Of a DNA stretch of 50,958 nucleotides, positions 27,551-36,316 are shown piece after piece; position 1 is the first letter of the stretch, and the number at the start of each line of letters is the position of its first letter. Below the pieces are notes generated by a model. That model saw nothing but the letters and a program-made list of their open reading frames with translations, was not told where the DNA came from and did no database searches. Source of the DNA: Eubacteriales bacterium (GTDB taxonomy: Bacteria > Bacillota > Clostridia > Lachnospirales > Lachnospiraceae). The DNA is taken from assembly GCA_030540255.1 (NCBI GenBank), contig JAUNWP010000001.1, positions 4,000-54,957 on the forward strand. Reading direction: 5' to 3'. A program made the position numbers and the translations under genes.

Positions 27551-27772
27551 GTAGTTTTTGTTCACATATGACAAGTTTACTTAAGATTGTACACGTTATT
27601 ATTGTTATTTTTGTCTGAATCGGCTGTTTTTCTTGTCTTATTTACTCAAGAATTGTTCTGAGATTTGTGCAAGAGTATCAATCTCAAGATATAACTGCAT
27701 TTATTAAATACACATATGTACCGGAAATGTGTATTGTTTTAGTTGTCCATCCCGGCATGCGGACTTTTCTTT

Positions 27773-28666
27773 TCAAGCCTTCTTATCTTCACCGGAACAT
27801 ATGCTTATTCCGAAGACTCTTCCGGCGCCTGCTCTCATAAGGCAGGAGCTGCAGCACTCCATAGTGGAACCGGTAGTATAAATATCATCAACCACCAGTA
27901 CATTGCATCCATACGGAAGCTTTTTATGCACTGCAAATGCCTGCTGAAGATTGAGCAGTCTCTCTCCGGCATTCAATTCCTTTTGTGCCACAGTTTTTTT
28001 GTTTCTTGCTATTATGTCTTTTCTTACTGGGATACCAAGATACAGTCCTATATCCTCACAAAGGATCTCTGACTGATTATAGCCGCGTTTTCTGAGACGG
28101 CTTTCATGTACCGGAACCGGTATGATGTAATCGATCTGTTTTTCTGCTATCCATTTGCCCAGCCTGTCGGCTGTAATTAATGCAAACAGCGACAAATACT
28201 CGCGTTTGGAATTATATTTTATATCAGCCATGATATCACGCATGCGTTCGTCATAATCCATAAGGCTTCTGCACTGAACAAAGCTTCTGTCATGCTGTTT
28301 GCAATCGCTGCACAGGCTGCTTCCGTCGGATATGCGTTTTCCGCATTTTTCGCAGCAATTCTCTCCTATCAGCTTAAGTTCCTTTTGACAGCCCGGACAA
28401 ATCAATCCGTCATACAGCATAGACAGTTCTTGCCGAAATGATCCTTCCTCAGCTGTCAACCCGCCTATCAAGTATATCTCTTTTTGTCTGAGCCCGGAGC
28501 TGTTGCACCGCTTTCTAAAATGCTGCATACGTTCCCAAGCCTTGTGATATGCGGCACGATCCGCTATAGGGATAGCATCGCCGCATATCGGACAAAGCTC
28601 AGGATATATCATATCCTTCAATAATTCTGTCACAAAGTCCCGAGAAACGTTTATTTTCATCTTCAT
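27773..28666 (-). CDS. comF: ComF family phosphoribosyltransferase-like protein
   Basis: ComF proteins support DNA uptake and fork restart and carry N-terminal zinc-finger cysteines plus a phosphoribosyltransferase-like domain. Cys motifs CPICGD, CPGCQ, CCEKCGK and CSDCKQ lie in the first half. The PRPP loop VLVVDDIYTTGST is near the end, with IPVPVHESRLRKRGYNQSE before it. A 40-residue insertion after the first CPIC is longer than usual. The start is uncertain (ATGs at 28666, 28660 and 28612). All of them overlap the recD2 3' end, so the two genes are transcribed together. Confidence 0.88.
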   Translation of the reverse strand: MKMKINVSRDFVTELLKDMIYPELCPICGDAIPIADRAAYHKAWERMQHFRKRCNSSGLRQKEIYLIGGLTAEEGSFRQELSMLYDGLICPGCQKELKLIGENCCEKCGKRISDGSSLCSDCKQHDRSFVQCRSLMDYDERMRDIMADIKYNSKREYLSLFALITADRLGKWIAEKQIDYIIPVPVHESRLRKRGYNQSEILCEDIGLYLGIPVRKDIIARNKKTVAQKELNAGERLLNLQQAFAVHKKLPYGCNVLVVDDIYTTGSTMECCSSCLMRAGAGRVFGISICSGEDKKA

Positions 28667-30947
28667 TTCTCTCCATTTCCTCAAATACCTGAGGGAGACC
28701 CACCATACAGACGCATTTCTTAGCTCTGGTCACCGCAGTATAGAGCAGATTGCGGTTCATCAGCAGATGCGGTCCGTTAAACATAGGCATAACTACAGCC
28801 GGATATTCGCTGCCTTGCGATTTGTGTACGGTAACAGCATATGCCAGCTCTACATTAAGTATCTGTTTTCTGTCGTATACGGCATTCTTATGCTCATCAA
28901 AAGCTATGGTAACCGTATCCTTATCATTATCTACTTTGACAACACGCCCGATATCGCCGTTAAAGAGTCCCGCTCCGTGTTCTTTCGGCATTCCGCGATG
29001 ATCATATACCGTCCATTCGATATCATAGTCATTTTTCATCTGCATGACCTTATCTCCGACACGAAGTATATTGCCGCCGTTTTTTCGTTCGGCCTTGTTC
29101 TTGGCCGGCGGATTCAGATATTGCTGCAGTTCTCTGTTGATAGCTTCGACTCCGAGTGCTCCTTTCTTCGTCGCAGTAAGTACCTGTATATCAAAACTTG
29201 TACATCCCACGTAATTCGGAAGCTTATCCGTGATCAGTTTTCTTAGCGAATCGAGTATTACTTCCGGTCTGGAGCTCCTGATAAACAGAAAGTCCTTGCT
29301 TTTTTTTGTAAGATCCACAGCCTCACCGTTATTTATCTTATGAGCATTCGATACAATATCGGACTGTGCCGCCTGTCTGAATACATGCTCCAAACGAACG
29401 GTCCTAAGGCAGCCTGAAGCTATCATGTCTCTTAATACATTGCCCGCGCCTACAGACGGAAGCTGATTGTGGTCTCCCGCAAATATAACTCTCGTTCCCG
29501 GCACTATCGCCTTGAGCAAGGCATTCATAAGGAAAATGTCAACCATGGACATCTCATCTATAATGACAATATCTGCCTCAAGCGGATCCTTCTCATCTCT
29601 GAGGAACCTTCCTTTTCCCGAAGTACTTCCCGAACCGCCTGCGTTACCGCTTCCTCCGTATGGAACGGATGCCCCCGGCGGTGCAAAGTTCCCCTCATAT
29701 TTTGCTGTCGTTCCGGGTGCATTGCCCTCGTCAGGAACACCGGTGTACTCTAATAGTCTGTGTATGGTCTTGGCTTCGGAGCCTGTTGCTTCAGTCATGC
29801 GCTTTGCAGCTCTGCCTGTCGGTGCCGCAAGTGCGATCTCATCATGATCCTCGGAAAAATATCCTATCAAAGTGTTGATGGTAGTAGTCTTACCGGTACC
29901 CGGGCCTCCGGTAATTATGAGTACACCGTTTCCTACCGAGGCTTTGACTGCTTCCCTTTGCTTTAAGTCAAGCACGATACCGCTTGCCTTTTCAAGCTTA
30001 TCTATACGCTTATCCGCAAAAGCTTCATCATATTCGCCCTTTATCGCAAGGCTCTTAAGTCTCTCCGCTATCTCCTTTTCGGTATAATAATACGCAGCAA
30101 GATAAACCTGAGTATCCTGTCCCTGTCTCTCTATGATCACTATCCTGCCGTCCATCTGAAGCGATATAAGATGCGACTCTATGTCCTGTATATTCAGTCC
30201 CAAGAGTTCCGAACACATGCGTGTGAGAGTTTTTTCCGGCACCCAGGTATGCCCGTCAGCCCCGGCTGCGGAAAGCACATATATAATTCCGCTTCTTACC
30301 CTGAATTCGGAGTCTGCCGGCAGGCCTTGCTTTAAGGCTATACTGTCTGCGGTTTTGAAGCCGACTCCCTCTATCTCATCTGTCAGCTTATATGGATTGG
30401 TCTTGATTATATTGTAGAGAGCCGGGCCGTATTTATCGTAAATACGATTGGCAACAACGGAACCTATACCGTACTCCTGCATGAACATTATTGCCTCACG
30501 CATATTTTTCTTGAGTTCTGTCTGCTCAGAGATATTCATTGCCATCATCATACTGATGCCCTTGATCTCGGCAAGACGTTCCGGTTCCTCTTCCATTATT
30601 CTGAATGTATCTGATTTGAATTTTTTGACTATGCGTTTTGCAAGTGAAGGGCCGATGCCTTTGACGGCACCGCCTGCGAGGTAACGCTCGATTGCGCCTG
30701 CCCCTTCAGGCGGAACCACGGTAAAAGATGATGCGGAAAATTGTTCACCGTATACCGGATGTGAAGTGTAGTCCCCTGAGACCTCAAGGGTCTCTCCGGG
30801 ACTTATATAAGGAAAGTAGCCTACAAGCGTGATGGGTTCTCCATCAAGCGAGGCATCCAAAACGGAATAATGATTATCTTCGTTATGATAAACAATATTC
30901 TCTATATATACTCTGACGGTCTGCAGTTTCTTATTCCTCCTGCGCAT
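28599..30947 (-). CDS. recD2: RecD2-type ATP-dependent DNA helicase
   Basis: A RecBC-independent SF1B helicase. It has an N-terminal OB/HhH region (GAIERYLAGGAVKGIGPSLAKRIV; VGFKTADSIALKQG), Walker A GGPGTGKTTT at about residue 347, Walker B IDEMSMVD at about 466, GDHNQLPSVGAG, and C-terminal AVTVHKSQGSEYPAVV and LLYTAVTRAKK. An unusual Gly/Ser/Pro-rich insertion of about 45 residues (29610-29740) lies between the motifs. The ATG at 30947 overlaps mreB and has no clear ribosome site. A perfect AGGAGG lies just downstream of that ATG, before an in-frame CTG at 30926, so the true start may be CTG. Confidence 0.93.
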   Translation of the reverse strand: MRRRNKKLQTVRVYIENIVYHNEDNHYSVLDASLDGEPITLVGYFPYISPGETLEVSGDYTSHPVYGEQFSASSFTVVPPEGAGAIERYLAGGAVKGIGPSLAKRIVKKFKSDTFRIMEEEPERLAEIKGISMMMAMNISEQTELKKNMREAIMFMQEYGIGSVVANRIYDKYGPALYNIIKTNPYKLTDEIEGVGFKTADSIALKQGLPADSEFRVRSGIIYVLSAAGADGHTWVPEKTLTRMCSELLGLNIQDIESHLISLQMDGRIVIIERQGQDTQVYLAAYYYTEKEIAERLKSLAIKGEYDEAFADKRIDKLEKASGIVLDLKQREAVKASVGNGVLIITGGPGTGKTTTINTLIGYFSEDHDEIALAAPTGRAAKRMTEATGSEAKTIHRLLEYTGVPDEGNAPGTTAKYEGNFAPPGASVPYGGSGNAGGSGSTSGKGRFLRDEKDPLEADIVIIDEMSMVDIFLMNALLKAIVPGTRVIFAGDHNQLPSVGAGNVLRDMIASGCLRTVRLEHVFRQAAQSDIVSNAHKINNGEAVDLTKKSKDFLFIRSSRPEVILDSLRKLITDKLPNYVGCTSFDIQVLTATKKGALGVEAINRELQQYLNPPAKNKAERKNGGNILRVGDKVMQMKNDYDIEWTVYDHRGMPKEHGAGLFNGDIGRVVKVDNDKDTVTIAFDEHKNAVYDRKQILNVELAYAVTVHKSQGSEYPAVVMPMFNGPHLLMNRNLLYTAVTRAKKCVCMVGLPQVFEEMERNEDENKRFSGLCDRIIEGYDIS

Positions 30948-31935
30948 TGGCAAGCTCAATAAACTTTCCCGTACCTATGGCAACTGCAGATAAAGGATCC
31001 TCTGCGACCATAGTTGTTATACCTGTTTTTTCCTCGATAAGCTTATCGAGACCGTATACAAGTGAGCCTCCGCCTGTCATAATGATGCCTCTCTCGTAGA
31101 TATCCGAAGCAAGCTCCGGCGGAGTACGCTCAAGCACATTATGTACGGCATTTACGATCTGTGATGCGGAATCTGCAAATGCCTCCATCGTCTCATCGGA
31201 GGTAACCTGAACGGTCTTCGGAAGCCCCGTAACAAGGTTTCTGCCTCGCACCTCCATAACAAGATTTTCCGGTCTCTTGTATACGCAGCCTACACCTATC
31301 TTGATATCCTCGGCTGTTCGCTCTCCGATAAGAAGATTGTGTTTCTTTCGCATATAACGAACGATCGCCTCGTCAAAATCATCACCTGCAACCTTGACCG
31401 ACTCGGATACGACCGGACCTCCGAGGGAGATAACCGCAATATCCGCAGTACCGCCTCCGATATCCACCACAATATTACCGAACGGCTTTGATATGTCTAT
31501 GCCTGCGCCTATGGCAGCCGCAACGGGCTCCTCTATAATTGTAACCTCTCTGGCTCCTGCCTGATATGTGGCATCCTCGACAGCCTTCTTCTCGACCTCA
31601 GTTGCTCCCGACGGGATGCATACAGCAACTCTCGGCTTACGAAGTGTCTTCTTTCCGACCGCCTTATCAATAAAATGCTTAAGCAGCTTCTCCGTAAGGG
31701 TATAATCCGAAATCACGCCCTGACGAAGCGGTCTTACCGCCTTAAGATTGCCCGGTGTACGTCCGAGCATAAGTCTTGCATCCTCTCCGTATGCAACAAC
31801 ATTGCCGCTTGTACGGTCCACTGCTACTACCGAAGGCTCTCTGAGCACAACGCCCTTGCCCTTGATATATACCAATATTGTTGCTGTTCCGAGATCTATG
31901 CCTATGTCATTTGACATGAGTGAAAATAATGCCAT
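30931..31935 (-). CDS. mreB: Rod shape-determining actin homologue MreB/Mbl
   Basis: MreB polymers direct cell-wall synthesis along the cylinder. The ATPase phosphate-1 motif DIGIDLGTATILVY begins at about residue 8. GAREVTIIEEPVAAAIGAGID, DIGGGTADIAVISLGG and IIMTGGGSLVYGLDKLI are conserved. The ATG at 31935 gives 334 residues, the family length. A 33-residue upstream extension to 32034 is rejected. The 3' end overlaps recD2. Confidence 0.95.
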   Translation of the reverse strand: MALFSLMSNDIGIDLGTATILVYIKGKGVVLREPSVVAVDRTSGNVVAYGEDARLMLGRTPGNLKAVRPLRQGVISDYTLTEKLLKHFIDKAVGKKTLRKPRVAVCIPSGATEVEKKAVEDATYQAGAREVTIIEEPVAAAIGAGIDISKPFGNIVVDIGGGTADIAVISLGGPVVSESVKVAGDDFDEAIVRYMRKKHNLLIGERTAEDIKIGVGCVYKRPENLVMEVRGRNLVTGLPKTVQVTSDETMEAFADSASQIVNAVHNVLERTPPELASDIYERGIIMTGGGSLVYGLDKLIEEKTGITTMVAEDPLSAVAIGTGKFIELANAQEE

Positions 31936-32030
31936 TTCGCCTGTCCTTCTCCGCTGAATATATCTATAAGTATTAATTTCATTTCTATAAAATCTCCCTG
32001 TATTTCGAGAGTAATCCAGTGAAAAGTTTA

Positions 32031-33122
32031 TCACAGCGCATTGTGTTTTTCAAGCAAGGGGTCGAATACGGATCGCAATCTGTTAATTCCTCCCGATACA
32101 AGTCCGTTTCCTAATATAATAGTCAGCAGTATGCTGAAAACCACAAGCATAAGCACATGCAGTCTGTTAAAAGGATCTATCATTTCATACAGACCTGCAA
32201 ATTCCAACAGATCTCTTATCGGTCTGTGTATAAAGTATATAGGCAGAGTATTCATGCCAAGCTTCGTTATTATAAGCATACGTCGGTTGAGCATAATACC
32301 TATAAGTCCGAGCGACATACACAAAGCAACAGCGTACCAGATAAGATTAATGAGCCATTTCCATGCCTCCATATCCGGAGCATATCGCCGATAGTCTGCC
32401 CCGTAGACCACAAGATTATACTTGAACAGCAGAGTTTTCATTCCGAGCAGGATAAAAACCGCAAAAAAACAAGCTGCGTAATCTACCGGTCTTCGGTATC
32501 GGCTTATAAGATATTTATCCAACTGAAGCTGACTGCTGAAATATCCCAGATAAAAGAAGGGCATGAATGTAATGATCCTGTCCATGGATAAAAAATCGTC
32601 GATCTGTATTACGTATTTCAGGAATGAGGCCGCTATAAACATGGCTATAGTTACATAGATCGAGCTCCTTTTGCCTCTGAAGCCGTGAAAGATAGGTATA
32701 CTCAGCTCCCATACAGCAAGCGCCAGCAAGTACCACGGGGCTCCGTTTTCATGCAGAAAGTTGGGCATAGGCCCGACGTAGCCGTAGGCAAGTCCTTCCG
32801 TAAAATACACCACTGTCTCGTATACCACGTACAGCCACAGCATCTGAACCACCTTGCCCCAGCGGAACCTTCCGTCCGAATATATACTCTTGGAATAATA
32901 TCCTGAGAGCATAACAAAGCAAGGCATATGAAATGCATAGATGAGATAGATCAGACCTATTACAAGACGTGTCTCGGAACTAAGCAACGGCAACAGAAAA
33001 TGACCGATAACAACCAGTATTATCAGTACACCGCGCACATTATCGAGTCTCATGTCTCTTTGTGCCTTACCTCTTCGGGTATGCTGTGAAATATATTGTC
33101 TTTTCGAAGTAAAGAGTGCCAT
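32031..33122 (-). CDS. Acyltransferase family 3 membrane protein
   Basis: About ten membrane helices and the N-terminal RLDNVRGVLIILVVIGH signature (Arg-x-Asp...His) mark an acyltransferase-3/fucose-4-O-acetylase-like enzyme, probably acetylating a surface sugar or glycan. AFHMPCFVMLSGYYSK and LPIYFIHRP are further family blocks. It follows cca by five bases and is followed by mreB about 95 bases on, so it is probably part of the cca transcript. The ribosome site is weak. An alternative ATG at 33053 starts directly before the signature. Confidence 0.85.
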   Translation of the reverse strand: MALFTSKRQYISQHTRRGKAQRDMRLDNVRGVLIILVVIGHFLLPLLSSETRLVIGLIYLIYAFHMPCFVMLSGYYSKSIYSDGRFRWGKVVQMLWLYVVYETVVYFTEGLAYGYVGPMPNFLHENGAPWYLLALAVWELSIPIFHGFRGKRSSIYVTIAMFIAASFLKYVIQIDDFLSMDRIITFMPFFYLGYFSSQLQLDKYLISRYRRPVDYAACFFAVFILLGMKTLLFKYNLVVYGADYRRYAPDMEAWKWLINLIWYAVALCMSLGLIGIMLNRRMLIITKLGMNTLPIYFIHRPIRDLLEFAGLYEMIDPFNRLHVLMLVVFSILLTIILGNGLVSGGINRLRSVFDPLLEKHNAL

Positions 33123-33126
33123 CAGA

Positions 33127-34497
33127 TCATCTTATGTTTGCCAACAACCATTCCTTTGTATTATGCTCAGGCTCAGCCCAGACCGCTTCCTGCATCTTAT
33201 GCAGCAGTCTGCCTATCTCAGGGCCTTCGCCTATGCCTTCGGACATTATATCGGCACCGCTTACCGCAAGCTCCGACAGGTATACAGGCTCATCATTTTT
33301 GTCGATCTGTTCTGCTATCATAAACAGTTCTCTGAGATCTTCGGAACCGTCTGCGCACTTTAACTGATAAGCTCTCGTTCTTGAAGAAATAAGTTTCATC
33401 TTAAGGAGTCCGACAAATAGCTCAGGCTCCATCTCAGACATAACGCGCTTAAGCTCCGTCTGATCCGGAGCTATAGCTGTAAGTATATGCCTTGCAAGTA
33501 TCACTGCATTTTTTCTCGTAATATTGTCCGATTTAAGATCCTTAAGCATAGCATCTATATTATCGGCCTCCATTCCTTCCGTAAGATAGGCAAAGCGGAT
33601 GTAGCGATATTTTACCGGACATGCCATGCACAAATTAAAGGCGCTCTCAGGTATGAAGCTATCATCATTTTCAGCCGCCTCAGACTCAGCTATAGTTTCT
33701 TCGTGATCAAACTCATATCCGGCATATGCCTCCACGGCAGACCTCTTTAATTCCGCTATCTGTGCAATATTGATCTCACGAAAATGTTTTGCTATATACG
33801 GAACTATGCCGAGCTGGAATATATCTGCAATACGCTCAATGTGTGCCGAACAGATAAGCTTGCTTATCTCGACCAATACACGTTCCTTAGATACTGCCTT
33901 AAGTCTCGGTGCGTGCTGTGCTATGGCATCACGGGTCATCGAATCAATATCAAAATCAAGCTGTGCGGCAAATCTCACAGCTCTTAATATCCTGAGTGCA
34001 TCCTCATCAAAGCGCTCATTGGCATCTCCTACACATCTTACGACACCGGTCTCCAGATCCTCTCTGCCTCCGAACAGATCCACGATACCGCTTTTGTCAT
34101 TATATGCCATCGCATTTATCGTGAAATCTCTCCTGCGCAGATCCTCGCTTATCGCATCGGTAAAGCGAACGCTTGAAGGATGACGGCTGTCCTTGTACTC
34201 TCCGTCTATCCTGTATGTAGTTACTTCATATGAGGAATTGCCGATAAGTACGGTTACGGTACCATGCTCGATACCCGTATCCACGGTACGTCTGAATGTT
34301 CGCTTTATATCCTGCGGCAGAGCCGAGGTGGTAATATCCCAGTCTCCCGGTATCCTTCCTATAAGGCTGTCTCTTACACAGCCTCCGACAGCATATGCCT
34401 CATATCCTCCTTTTTCAAGCTCGGATATGATAAGCTTAACATTATCCGGAAGCTCTATTCGCAGATTTTTTTCTTTTTTGATGCTTCTTTTTGCCAT
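33127..34497 (-). CDS. cca: CCA tRNA nucleotidyltransferase (class II)
   Basis: The nucleotidyltransferase core shows GGCVRDSLIGRIPGDWDITTSA with the metal-binding DWD, EHGTVTVL, EVTTYRIDGEY, EDLRRRDFTINAMAY and an RRxxxD-like NERFDEDALRILRAVRFAAQL block. These identify a class II polymerase that adds or repairs tRNA CCA ends. Length is 456 residues. It lies downstream of proS, separated by a hairpin. Confidence 0.93.
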   Translation of the reverse strand: MAKRSIKKEKNLRIELPDNVKLIISELEKGGYEAYAVGGCVRDSLIGRIPGDWDITTSALPQDIKRTFRRTVDTGIEHGTVTVLIGNSSYEVTTYRIDGEYKDSRHPSSVRFTDAISEDLRRRDFTINAMAYNDKSGIVDLFGGREDLETGVVRCVGDANERFDEDALRILRAVRFAAQLDFDIDSMTRDAIAQHAPRLKAVSKERVLVEISKLICSAHIERIADIFQLGIVPYIAKHFREINIAQIAELKRSAVEAYAGYEFDHEETIAESEAAENDDSFIPESAFNLCMACPVKYRYIRFAYLTEGMEADNIDAMLKDLKSDNITRKNAVILARHILTAIAPDQTELKRVMSEMEPELFVGLLKMKLISSRTRAYQLKCADGSEDLRELFMIAEQIDKNDEPVYLSELAVSGADIMSEGIGEGPEIGRLLHKMQEAVWAEPEHNTKEWLLANIR

Positions 34498-34517
34498 AAT
34501 TAATTCCGATAGATAAT

Positions 34518-34554
34518 CAGGGACCGTCCTTCGGTAACGAAGAGACAGTCCCTG
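34518..34554 (-). terminator. Hairpin after proS
   Basis: CAGGGAC-tGTC pairs with GAC-gGTCCCTG around an interior partly paired by CTTCG/CGAAG. Little U-tract follows, so termination efficiency is unclear; it may be leaky. Confidence 0.55.
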
Positions 34555-34638
34555 CCCATGTCCATAGATCCTGTTTTACTGCACCGGCATACCGATCACA
34601 CAGTAATCTTAATATTTATTATAAACAATCAGGATAAA

Positions 34639-36078
34639 TCAATATGCTCTGCCCCAATATACCATTTTGCTTGCCGGCTTGCCGCAGTTCACGCAGCAAT
34701 CTCCGATATGCTCCTGCTTAAACGGTATACAACGTGAGGAAGCTCCTGTTTTTTCTTTGACAGCCTCTTCACACTCACGGCTGCCGCACCACATAGCCTT
34801 GACAAATCCCTTCTGTTCGTCAAGTATATGCTCCATCTCATCTATATTCTGTGCGGAGAAGGTGTGCTTCTCAAGATGAGACTTTGCAGCCTCGTACATG
34901 CTGTTCTGGATATCCTCAAGAAGCTGTCCGGCAGACTCCGCAATATTGTCGAGTGATGCCGTTGTCTTTTCGTGAGTATCTCGTCTTACAAGAACAGCCT
35001 GTCCGTTCTCTATGTCTCTCGGTCCGATCTCTATTCTGAGCGGGATTCCTCTCATCTCGGAATCGGCAAACTTGAAGCCCGGTGTCTTGTCTCTGTCATC
35101 AAGCTTAACTCTGAAGCCTGCCTTGGTGAGTGTATCCTTAAGCTCATTAGCCTTATCAAGCACGCCTGCCTTCTGCTGCATTACCGGACAGATGATTATC
35201 TGTGTAGGTGCGATATGCGGAGGAAGCTTAAGTCCCTCGTTATCTCCGTGAACCATTATGATTGCACCGATTATACGTGTGCTCACACCCCATGAGGTCT
35301 GGTGTACGTACTGAAGCTTGTTGTCCTTATCCGTGTACTGTATGCCGAAGGCTCTTGCAAAACCGTCACCGAAATTGTGTGAGGTTCCTGACTGAAGTGC
35401 CTGTCCGTCATGCATAAGTGCTTCTATAGTATATGTAGCCTCGGCTCCGGCAAACTGCTCTTTCTCTGTCTTCTGACCGCTTACTACCGGAATAGCAAGG
35501 ACCTCCTCACAGAAATTCGCATAGAGCTTAAGCATCTGCTCTGTACGTTCCTTAGCCTCCTCGGCTGTTGCATGAGCTGTATGTCCTTCCTGCCACCAGA
35601 ACTCTCTTGAACGAAGGAAAGGTCTTGTAGTCTTCTCCCAACGTACTACCGAGCACCACTGATTGAGAAGCTTCGGAAGATCTCTGTATGAATGTATCTT
35701 GCGCTCATAATAATCACAGAAAAGTGTCTCTGATGTAGGTCTTACGCAGAGTCTCTCCTGGAGCTGTTCATATCCGCCGTGAGTAACCCATGCAACCTCA
35801 GGTGCAAAGCCCTCAACATGATCCTTCTCCTTCTGTAAGAGTCCCTCCGGAATGAACATAGGCATGGCGCAGTTTTCAACGCCCGTTGCCTTGAAGCGCT
35901 TATCAAGCTCCGACTGTATCATCTCCCAGATAGCAAAGCCTGCAGGCTCAAGTATCATGCAGCCCTTTACCGATGAATAATCGCAAAGTTCGGCTTTTCT
36001 GACTACGTCGGTATACCACTGGGCAAAATCAACATCCATGGATGTAATATCTTCAACTAACTTCTTATCGTTTGCCAT
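34639..36078 (-). CDS. proS: Prolyl-tRNA synthetase, archaeal/eukaryal type
   Basis: This class II synthetase has the short type-3 architecture with no bacterial editing insertion. Motif 2 region [30 protein letters not shown] and motif 3 [22 protein letters not shown] are visible. The C-terminal zinc domain has [10 protein letters not shown]...CCVNCGK and ends in the characteristic aromatic YWGRAY. Length is 479 residues. The ATG at 36078 behind GGAG is chosen over 36111. Lacking the INS editing domain, the cell may rely on the free-standing ProX-like protein at 46847-47386. Confidence 0.96.
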   Translation of the reverse strand: MANDKKLVEDITSMDVDFAQWYTDVVRKAELCDYSSVKGCMILEPAGFAIWEMIQSELDKRFKATGVENCAMPMFIPEGLLQKEKDHVEGFAPEVAWVTHGGYEQLQERLCVRPTSETLFCDYYERKIHSYRDLPKLLNQWCSVVRWEKTTRPFLRSREFWWQEGHTAHATAEEAKERTEQMLKLYANFCEEVLAIPVVSGQKTEKEQFAGAEATYTIEALMHDGQALQSGTSHNFGDGFARAFGIQYTDKDNKLQYVHQTSWGVSTRIIGAIIMVHGDNEGLKLPPHIAPTQIIICPVMQQKAGVLDKANELKDTLTKAGFRVKLDDRDKTPGFKFADSEMRGIPLRIEIGPRDIENGQAVLVRRDTHEKTTASLDNIAESAGQLLEDIQNSMYEAAKSHLEKHTFSAQNIDEMEHILDEQKGFVKAMWCGSRECEEAVKEKTGASSRCIPFKQEHIGDCCVNCGKPASKMVYWGRAY

Positions 36079-36094
36079 TATCGTCTCTCCGTAA

Positions 36095-36159
36095 TGTTTC
36101 AAAATATACATATATTTTATGTAAATGTCGCTGCAAAAGCTTACACAGATTTTGAAACA
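36095..36159 (-). promoter_or_regulatory. Inverted repeat in the proS leader
   Basis: TGTTTCAAAAT (36095-36105) and ATTTTGAAACA (36149-36159) are perfect complements, enclosing 43 bases and ending 16 bases before the proS ATG. It could fold in the 5' UTR near the ribosome site. T-box features are absent. Confidence 0.5.
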
Positions 36160-36218
36160 AGCTCTGAACAGCCGGCACCTAAAATTAATGAATTTTAAAG
36201 AAAAATTCAGTATTTTTT

Positions 36219-36247
36219 AATATACTAAATGTGCTTATTTTTTTCAA
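36219..36247 (-). promoter_or_regulatory. Putative sigma-A promoter of proS
   Basis: TTGAAA and TATATT are separated by 17 bases on the minus strand, divergent from the activator promoter 20 bases away. The leader would be about 130 bases and includes the inverted repeat. Confidence 0.6.
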
Positions 36248-36265
36248 GCCCTGCGCTATATTCGT

Positions 36266-36294
36266 TTGCCATCTTGCACAAATTATATTATAAT
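36266..36294 (+). promoter_or_regulatory. Sigma-A promoter of the sigma-54 activator gene
   Basis: TTGCCA and TATAAT are separated by exactly 17 bases. The start site near 36301 leaves a very short leader with GAGG before the ATG at 36317. Confidence 0.75.
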
Positions 36295-36316
36295 TTAGTG
36301 GCGAGGTTTGGGAATA

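Noticed and set aside
36079..36218. T-box leader for proS
   Set aside because: No T-box antiterminator sequence, specifier-loop pattern or leader terminator was found.
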